64,000 nucleotides of DNA from UBA5069 sp963773745. Its GTDB lineage: Bacteria; Chloroflexota; Anaerolineae; Caldilineales; Caldilineaceae. The notes below the pieces were generated by a model, which made no database searches, was not told the origin of the DNA, and saw only the letters and a list, made by a program, of their open reading frames with translations. The position numbers and the translations under genes were made by a program. Positions 59,003 to 64,000 of this stretch are shown in pieces; the stretch's first letter is position 1, and each line of letters begins with the position of its first letter. The stretch is from the NCBI GenBank assembly GCA_963773745.1, contig CAVZCL010000004.1, positions 62,001-126,000 of the forward strand, in the 5' to 3' direction.

Positions 59003-59450
59003 TGCCGCGCTGACAGTGCGGGTGCAGGCCGTGCCATGCAGTGGGATATGTGATGTGTGGAGGAATGGGTGTGTAGCGGACTGGGCGGGCGCACCGCCTC
59101 GGCAAGAAGAGGGAATCTTGCTTTCTGCAAGAAAGTATAGTGGCCACGCGGGCGCTTGTCAATCCCCAATTTCGCCGCTCAGGGACAATTTCGCACTCCG
59201 GGACACCAAAACCTTGAGCCGGACGTTCATGCCTTGTGGGCACAAGTGTGGCTTGTGGGCACACGCAGCATGAGAAAGGGTTCCCTGCACAGGGGCGCAT
59301 GGCCGCCTGCGCAATCCTTTGCAGGGCGGGTGTTTTCGGGGCGGAGAGAAGCACCAGGCCTTACCGCCGTTGCTTGTCGCGGTGTTTCTCTGTGCTCATC
59401 TGTGATCTCTATGCCGCCGTGTCGTAGTTCCGTTTTTACTCTCGCGAGGA
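59003..59450. other. 450-bp gap upstream of NUDIX gene, no gene seen
   Basis: I find no supported CDS or RNA. A short inverted word (cttgctttctgcaag, near 59107) precedes gtatagtgg, a possible promoter element. Direct repeats cttgtgggcacaagtg/cttgtgggcacacgca occur near 59235-59265. Near 59385-59430 is a right-arm remnant of a 'tctctgtgctcatctgtgat' repeat. Confidence 0.4.
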
Positions 59451-60008
59451 ATGATGACCGTGATGCCGATTCCTGAAGCGGGCAGCCACTGCAGCGCGTG
59501 CGGAGCAGCGTATGCGCCTGCGCAGCCGTGGCCGCGCCAGTGCGCGCAGTGCGGGGCGATTGCCTACCGCAACCCGCTGCCCGTCGCTGTGCTTCTACAG
59601 CCCGTGCGTGAGCAACTGCCCGCGGGTGGCGAGCGCTACGGTGTTGTCGTCATTCGGCGCACGGTAGAGCCACGGGCGGGCTGGCTGGCGCTGCCGGGCG
59701 GCTTCATCGAAGTGGGCGAGACGTGGCAGGAGGCCTGTGCACGCGAAGCCTGCGAGGAGGCGGGGCTCGACGTAAATGTCGCGACCGTTTCTGTGGTGCG
59801 GGTGGCCTCAACGCCGCTAAACCTGGCCGTCTTTGGGCGGGGTGCGCCGCTGGAACTGGCCGACTTGCCGCCTTTTGCGCCCAACAGCGAAGCGAATGAG
59901 CGCCACGTGCTCTTCGCCGCCGTCGAGCTTGCGTTTCCGCTGCACAGCGAACTGCTGGCCGAGACGCTGGCGCATTTTAACAAGGCAGCCGCCCATGCAC
60001 CCGCTTGA
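59451..60008 (+). CDS. NUDIX hydrolase with N-terminal zinc ribbon
   Basis: The 185-residue protein has a four-Cys zinc ribbon (CSACGAAY ... CAQCGAIAYRNPLPVAV) like NADH pyrophosphatase, then the NUDIX box GGFIEVGETWQEACAREACEEAGLD. Such proteins hydrolyse nucleoside diphosphate derivatives (NADH, ADP-ribose). GAGGA lies immediately before two adjacent ATGs at 59451 and 59454. Its stop overlaps the start of the next gene by 14 bases. Confidence 0.88.
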   Translation: MMTVMPIPEAGSHCSACGAAYAPAQPWPRQCAQCGAIAYRNPLPVAVLLQPVREQLPAGGERYGVVVIRRTVEPRAGWLALPGGFIEVGETWQEACAREACEEAGLDVNVATVSVVRVASTPLNLAVFGRGAPLELADLPPFAPNSEANERHVLFAAVELAFPLHSELLAETLAHFNKAAAHAPA

Positions 60009-60705
60009 TGCACCTCCGCTGGACAAGGCCGGTATTGCCCAGGGCGCGGCGCAACTGGCGGCGCGCGACCCCGCGCTGGCCGCCGTGCTCAAGCGGCGCG
60101 GCCTGCCGCCGCTCTGGGGGCGCGAGCCGGGCTTTGCCACACTGCTGCTGATTATTCTTGAGCAGCAGGTCTCGCTGGCTTCGGCGCGCAAGACCTTTGA
60201 GCGCCTCAACGTTGCCGCGGGCGTGCTCACGCCCCAGCGCTTGCTCGAACTGGATGACGAGACGTTCCGCGCAGCAGGCTTCAGCCGCCAGAAGAGCGCC
60301 TACGCGCGCGGGCTGGCGCGCGACCTCGCGTCCGGCGCGCTTGATCTGGATGCGCTGGAGACGCTGAGCGACGCGCACGCCTTTGCGCGGCTGGTGGCGC
60401 TGCACGGTGTGGGGCCGTGGAGCGCCAATATCTACCTCCTCATGGCGCTGCGCCGCCCCGACGTCTGGCCTGCAGGTGATCTGGGGCTGATTGTGGGGGC
60501 GCAGATCATTTGGGGGCTGGACGAGCGCCCGCCTGCGGCCTATGTGGCCGAGCGCGCCGCGGCGTGGTCGCCCTGGCGCGCGGTCGCGGCGCGCCTCTTG
60601 TGGAGCGAGTATCTGGCCCACCAGCAAGCCGGCACATTGCCCAGGCCGCCGCGCGCAAGCGGGAAGCAGGGGCACGGAAGCCGCGCCCAATCGGCGCGAT
60701 CATGA
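59995..60705 (+). CDS. HhH-GPD DNA glycosylase, AlkA-like 3-methyladenine glycosylase
   Basis: The 236-residue protein contains the helix-hairpin-helix LVALHGVGPWSANIYLL and, 20 residues on, RRPDVWPAGDLGLIVG with the catalytic Asp typical of AlkA-like glycosylases. LEQQVSLASARKTFERL near residue 55 is the family's substrate-side helix. There is no iron-sulphur cluster motif, so it is not EndoIII/MutY. It removes alkylated bases. Overlap with the NUDIX stop suggests coupling of two repair/sanitation genes. Confidence 0.88.
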   Translation: MHPLDAPPLDKAGIAQGAAQLAARDPALAAVLKRRGLPPLWGREPGFATLLLIILEQQVSLASARKTFERLNVAAGVLTPQRLLELDDETFRAAGFSRQKSAYARGLARDLASGALDLDALETLSDAHAFARLVALHGVGPWSANIYLLMALRRPDVWPAGDLGLIVGAQIIWGLDERPPAAYVAERAAAWSPWRAVAARLLWSEYLAHQQAGTLPRPPRASGKQGHGSRAQSARS

Positions 60706-60751
60706 ACCCCAACCTGACAACTTTATAAACCCTTAAACCCTTGAGCCCTTC

Positions 60752-61243
60752 ATGCCCACCTACTACTTCATTGAGAACGGCCACCTGGAAAGCAGCAAAC
60801 GCCCACCTGTGGGGCTGATGCCCTTTACCCACATCGATGCAATGGTGCAGATTCCGTCAGCCGAGGCGCTCCACCGCGGCCTGCACGCATGGGACGAGGC
60901 CGGCTTCTCGCCCGGGCCAATCACGCCGCAGAGCCTCTTTCTGGGTGCAGGGGATGATGTTGCACGTGTGGCGCTGCTCTTTGCCGACGGCCATGGCCCT
61001 GCGCCGCTGACGACCATCCCCGGCGCGGCCAAGGACAGAGCAGCGTGGCTTGTGCTGCTCGACAAGACCATGCCCACCGCTGCGGTGATCACAAGCGCGA
61101 CGACCGTATGGTCGCACGGTGAACTGGTGACGACGCTGCCCTTTGTCACGCCGGTCTTCCTGCCCGCCGCGCTCGTGCGCTATCCGCCCGAAAATTGGGA
61201 ACGCGTGGCGCGTGCGCTGGCTGCGCTGGCCGCAGGCGCCTGA
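60752..61243 (+). CDS. Hypothetical protein (163 aa)
   Basis: I do not recognise the family. The protein begins MPTYYFIENGHLESSKRPPV, is soluble, and contains LVLLDKTMPTAAVITSATTV and PFVTPVFLPAALVRYPPENW. It is directly followed, seven bases after its stop, by the second NUDIX gene, so it probably belongs to the same transcript. Confidence 0.65.
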   Translation: MPTYYFIENGHLESSKRPPVGLMPFTHIDAMVQIPSAEALHRGLHAWDEAGFSPGPITPQSLFLGAGDDVARVALLFADGHGPAPLTTIPGAAKDRAAWLVLLDKTMPTAAVITSATTVWSHGELVTTLPFVTPVFLPAALVRYPPENWERVARALAALAAGA

Positions 61244-61250
61244 GAAACGC

Positions 61251-61802
61251 ATGGATGCAATGCCGGCCTCTCCTGCACCCGACCCCGCGCCGTTGCCCAC
61301 CCCACATGGGCGGCGGCGACCGCCCGCGCCCGAGATTACGGCTGACGTCAAGGCGACGTGGAGGCAGCGGCGCTCCGACTTCTCGGCGGGAGGTGTGGCA
61401 TTCCGCAAAGGCGAGAGTGGCTACGAGGCGGCGCTGATTGCCACGCGTGGCGGCACTCGCTGGCAGTTACCCAAAGGCACCTGCGAGCCAAACGAGACGC
61501 TGGAACAGACCGCCATTCGCGAGGTGATGGAGGAGGTGGGGCTGCATACGGCGATAGTGACTTTTTTGCAGCCCATTGAGTACTGGTATTGGGACACCTA
61601 TCAGCGCGCAGTGCCCGAGCTTGTGCACAAGCGGGTGGACTTCTTTCTGCTGCGCGTGGTCGGCGGCGAGTTGACCGACACCTGTTACGAAGTGGACGCG
61701 ACGGGCTGGTTTCCGCTGACGCAGGCGCTCGAATTGCTCTCCTTCCGCGGTGAGCGCGACGTCATGCGCGCCGCCATCGCCTACCTCGCCGCGAACAAGT
61801 AG
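61251..61802 (+). CDS. NUDIX hydrolase, MutT/diadenosine-type
   Basis: The 183-residue protein has a proline-rich N-terminal 40 residues and then a NUDIX domain with the box GTCEPNETLEQTAIREVMEEVG preceded by WQLPKG (within GTRWQLPKGT). This arrangement resembles Ap4A hydrolase and diphosphoinositol-type MutT proteins. A specific substrate cannot be read. The ATG at 61251 follows the previous stop by seven bases. Confidence 0.87.
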   Translation: MDAMPASPAPDPAPLPTPHGRRRPPAPEITADVKATWRQRRSDFSAGGVAFRKGESGYEAALIATRGGTRWQLPKGTCEPNETLEQTAIREVMEEVGLHTAIVTFLQPIEYWYWDTYQRAVPELVHKRVDFFLLRVVGGELTDTCYEVDATGWFPLTQALELLSFRGERDVMRAAIAYLAANK

Positions 61803-61804
61803 AG

Positions 61805-61984
61805 ATGACGCAAAGGCGCAAAGGAAACGCGAAAAAGAGCAACGGCAAGAATGGAGACCAGGGCGGAACCATCGGGGATGACAACGGATAGACCGAAATG
61901 ACCCCTGCTGTCATGGCTTTGTTCTGCGTTCGCGGGGTTGCTCTTCTTTGCGGTTCTTTCGCGCCTTTGTGCCTTTGCGTCGTA
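61805..61984. repeat. Long imperfect palindrome, 'cgcaaaggcgcaaag' family
   Basis: gacgcaaaggcgcaaaggaa at the left faces tttgtgcctttgcgtcgtat at the right, with inner gagcaac/gttgctc. It lies between convergent genes and ends at the stop of the lipoprotein gene. Confidence 0.8.
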
Positions 61985-61985
61985 T

Positions 61986-62417
61986 CTATCGCTGGTAGGC
62001 GCCGGCGGATTGGCCGTAGCCGGTGAGTTCCACGTAGCCGCGGCCGCTTACGGGCGCACCCTGCATGGTCCCTGCGGCGCGCACGGCACCCTCCCAATAG
62101 ATGAAGCTCACCTGCATCTCCTGGTCATCCAGCAGCGGCGTCACAGTCACAGCAAGCGCCTGCCCGGGCACTTCAATTTCCCACGCCACAGGATAGGTGG
62201 CAGCCGTGCGCGGGCTTGTCCAGGTGCGCGTCGGCGTAATCGTGAAATCCTTCTCGGTAATGGGTATCTGCGTGCCATCGGGCCAGGCGAGCGCGCCTGT
62301 CAGCGGCAGCAGACGGCGCGCCGGGGGGCGTGCGAATCTCGTAGAGCATGAGCGCCGCGCCGTTGTCCAGCTGCAGGCTAAACCAGTCCCACCCCAGCGC
62401 GTCGCCGCCGAGCGCAC
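61986..62417 (-). CDS. AttH/CrtC-like lipoprotein, C-terminal part (frameshifted)
   Basis: From about 62320 this frame continues the preceding piece after one extra G in ggcgcgccg: RRLLPLTGALAWPDGTQIPI, ATYPVAWEIEVPGQALAVTV, IYWEGAVRAAGTMQGAPVSG and GYVELTGYGQSAGAYQR. The last segment is the standard end of AttH-like domains (Y-E-G-x-V-x-V-x-G ... G-R-G-Y-V-E-x-T-G-Y). Confidence 0.8.
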   Translation of the reverse strand: MRSAATRWGGTGLACSWTTARRSCSTRFARPPARRLLPLTGALAWPDGTQIPITEKDFTITPTRTWTSPRTAATYPVAWEIEVPGQALAVTVTPLLDDQEMQVSFIYWEGAVRAAGTMQGAPVSGRGYVELTGYGQSAGAYQR

Positions 62418-63159
62418 TGGTGCCGTACTCGTGGTCCATCCAGCTTTGGCCCGTCACCGCCACACTGCCTGTTGGCGTTGTGACACGACCGGTCGTCTCC
62501 AGGCCGGGCAGGCTGTAGTAGTAGGAGGCGTTGCCCGCCTCGAGCCCCTTCTGGTGCAGGCCCGCCTCGCCCTGCAGAATGGGGGGCGCGTCTCGCGCAG
62601 TGTGAGGTCGATCGCCACGGGGCCATCGGCGTGATCGGCAGCGGCGACAATCTGCACCACTTGCGGCTCCAGCTCGCGCGCCGACCAGATCCTCCAGCCA
62701 GACGCTGAAGGTTGGCTCGCCGGTTGCGCCCGCCAGCCCGCCTGCGCCGCGGCTGAAGCGCTCAAAGCTGTAGTGCGCGTTGGCCGGGCCGTCGGTCAAG
62801 GCAAAGTGGGCCATGTAGATCTGGTTCGTGGCCAGTGTCGACGGCCGCTCAACCGACTGCGGCGTAAGCGCATTGCGGAAGATTGTGAACTGGTAGCCGT
62901 ACTCGTTGCCGGCTTCATCCTGCAAATTGCCTGTGTAGTACCACCACTCGGTGCGGTACTCCGGGTGGGCGCCATGATCGCGCGGGAAGACGAAGGGCGC
63001 CGGCTCGAGCGCACGCGCGAAGCCGGCATCGTTGGGAACGCGCATAGCCTCCACCACATTGGCGGCGAGCGCGGGCGTCTGGGTCTGCGCTGTGCAGCCC
63101 ATCAGCAGGATTGCGACGAACAGCAGGGGCACGATACGGGACGTTCGACCTGTTTTCAT
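62173..63159 (-). CDS. AttH/CrtC-like lipoprotein, main part (frameshifted)
   Basis: A lipoprotein signal (LLMGC, Cys22) is followed by FPRDHGAHPEYRTEWWYYTG and NEYGYQFTIFRNAL, the first half of the AttH/hydroxyneurosporene-synthase (CrtC) two-lipocalin fold, and later TGQSWMDHEYGTSALGGDAL, part of its second half. About residues 155-190 are out of frame: one extra base near 62685 (gcgcgcgag) and one missing C in a C6 run near 62587 restore a normal sequence (ELEPQVVQIVAAADHADGPV). The family includes secreted hydratase-like and lipid-binding proteins. Confidence 0.78.
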   Translation of the reverse strand: MKTGRTSRIVPLLFVAILLMGCTAQTQTPALAANVVEAMRVPNDAGFARALEPAPFVFPRDHGAHPEYRTEWWYYTGNLQDEAGNEYGYQFTIFRNALTPQSVERPSTLATNQIYMAHFALTDGPANAHYSFERFSRGAGGLAGATGEPTFSVWLEDLVGARAGAASGADCRRCRSRRWPRGDRPHTARDAPPILQGEAGLHQKGLEAGNASYYYSLPGLETTGRVTTPTGSVAVTGQSWMDHEYGTSALGGDALGWDWFSLQLDNGAALMLYEIRTPPGAPSAAADRRARLARWHADTHYREGFHDYADAHLDKPAHGCHLSCGVGN

Positions 63160-63244
63160 GCGACAAATCATAGCGGCAAAGGCGGCGCGTCTCTGTCATC
63201 TTCTTACCGATGCGGGGCGGATTGATCTTGATCCAGGAATCCCT

Positions 63245-63280
63245 CCCTTCGTCGCGGCGGCTGCAAGCCGCGACGAAGGG
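63245..63280. repeat. 14-bp-arm perfect hairpin
   Basis: cccttcgtcgcggc (63245-63258) and gccgcgacgaaggg (63267-63280) are exact complements around an eight-base loop, in the 288-bp gap between divergent genes. Confidence 0.8.
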
Positions 63281-63447
63281 AAAGATGCGCCATCTCCAGC
63301 CTGGATATTCGCCGGCCGCTGTACGACTTCTGTTACAGACGGGCGCGCCATATCGCGCGAAAGTAAACGCAGAACGCGGCCCTCGCCGCGCAAGGCAACT
63401 AAACCACCATCCCTCCCCAAGCGGCGGGCACAAGGAGATTTCCCCTC

Positions 63448-64000
63448 ATGTTGGAGTTTGGCGCGGTGCGCGAGAAGCGCATCTCCTTTTCCGAATTGAC
63501 AATTAACCTCACCCTCGAAGATTTGCGCAGCCTCAGCCACGAGATGGTGGACACACTGCTCACCCTTATTGCCGACTGCACGGATGCCGACGTCGTTTTC
63601 CGGCCGGTGGACGTTGACGCCAATGACCCCTATGCCAGCGGCGAGGGTGCGAACCAGGTGAACGAGGCATGGACGCTGGGCCATGTCATACTGCACACCA
63701 CGGCCTCGGCCGAGGAGGCTGCCTTCATGGCGGCCGAGATGGCGCGCGGCATAGAGCCGCACGGCCGCTCGCGCTACGAGTTGCCGTGGGAGAGTGTGAC
63801 AACGGTTGACCAACTGCGGCAGCGGCTGCAGGAGAGCCGCCGCATGCGCGTGGCCAGCCTCGATTTGTGGCCCGACCACCCCCACATGAATATCTACTTT
63901 TCGTATGGGGAGGGCAAGCCCCAGTACAACGCGCTGCAGCGTATGGCACTGGGGTTGCGCCACGAGGATGACCACTTGGCGCAGATCCGAGAGATTGTGC
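63448..64000 (+). CDS. DinB-like family protein, 5' part (runs off the window)
   Basis: The frame from ATG 63448 stays open to the last base (184 residues), so no stop is visible. AAGGAG lies nine bases upstream. The product looks like a DinB/YfiT-type four-helix bundle: SHEMVDTLLTLIADCTDADV, NEAWTLGHVILHTTASAEEA with the first metal His pair, and near the window edge LGLRHEDDHLAQIREIV with the C-terminal His typical of the family. Such proteins are metal-dependent thiol transferases or uncharacterised hydrolases. Confidence 0.75.
   Translation, partial: MLEFGAVREKRISFSELTINLTLEDLRSLSHEMVDTLLTLIADCTDADVVFRPVDVDANDPYASGEGANQVNEAWTLGHVILHTTASAEEAAFMAAEMARGIEPHGRSRYELPWESVTTVDQLRQRLQESRRMRVASLDLWPDHPHMNIYFSYGEGKPQYNALQRMALGLRHEDDHLAQIREIV

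Overview
The window is a high-GC bacterial chromosome segment with no phage, plasmid, transposase, rRNA or recognisable tRNA gene. Gene content fits a Chloroflexota member of the Anaerolineae/Caldilineae type: lipoprotein-anchored ABC solute receptors, a small nuoB-nuoCD-nuoI group with a fused CD subunit, two adjacent YIP1-like membrane proteins, and very frequent intergenic palindromes. The lineage is an inference from gene content only.

Layout. 1-23600 (mostly + strand): a broken tilS, a small coupled ORF and an RlmI-type rRNA methyltransferase; a broken CoA-type NUDIX gene; a nucleotidyltransferase-like gene (-); a candidate structured RNA; gatC-gatA; an aminotransferase; a broken GH99-like secreted protein (-); a lipoprotein esterase; an adenosine-specific-kinase-family gene (-); an NfeD/stomatin pair; a HAD hydrolase with a GCS2-type ligase; an AEC transporter (-); and an envelope polysaccharide group (broken CapD-type dehydratase, O-antigen-ligase-like protein, phosphohexomutase). 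23700-32489 (- strand): small membrane proteins, a broken hydroxypyruvate isomerase-like gene, a GNAT, and nuoB-nuoCD-nuoI. 33022-39420 (+): a GT4 glycosyltransferase, a USP/glucosyl-3-phosphoglycerate synthase fusion, a reductase, a histidine phosphatase and a GH63/MGH1-like hydrolase. Together these look like a glucosylglycerate compatible-solute locus. 41691-45100 (-): csoR-copZ-copA copper resistance, with a readable promoter and operator. 45345-58969 (-): a long catabolic block with a CUT1 importer lacking its own ATPase, a UroD-like protein, a NagB-like isomerase, a PIG-L deacetylase, a VOC protein, a Gfo/Idh/MocA dehydrogenase, a TIM-barrel isomerase, a NitT/TauT-type importer and a ROK regulator. 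59451-64000: two NUDIX genes, a DNA glycosylase, a broken AttH/CrtC-like lipoprotein (-) and the start of a DinB-like gene.

Two properties cover the whole window. First, nearly every gap longer than about 80 bp holds an inverted or tandem repeat from a few recurring families, and several of these reach into genes and supply stop codons or C-terminal codons. Second, eleven otherwise normal genes are interrupted by about fifteen small indels, most of them single inserted bases in CGCG-like sequence. These look more like consensus errors than decay. Broken genes are listed piece by piece.
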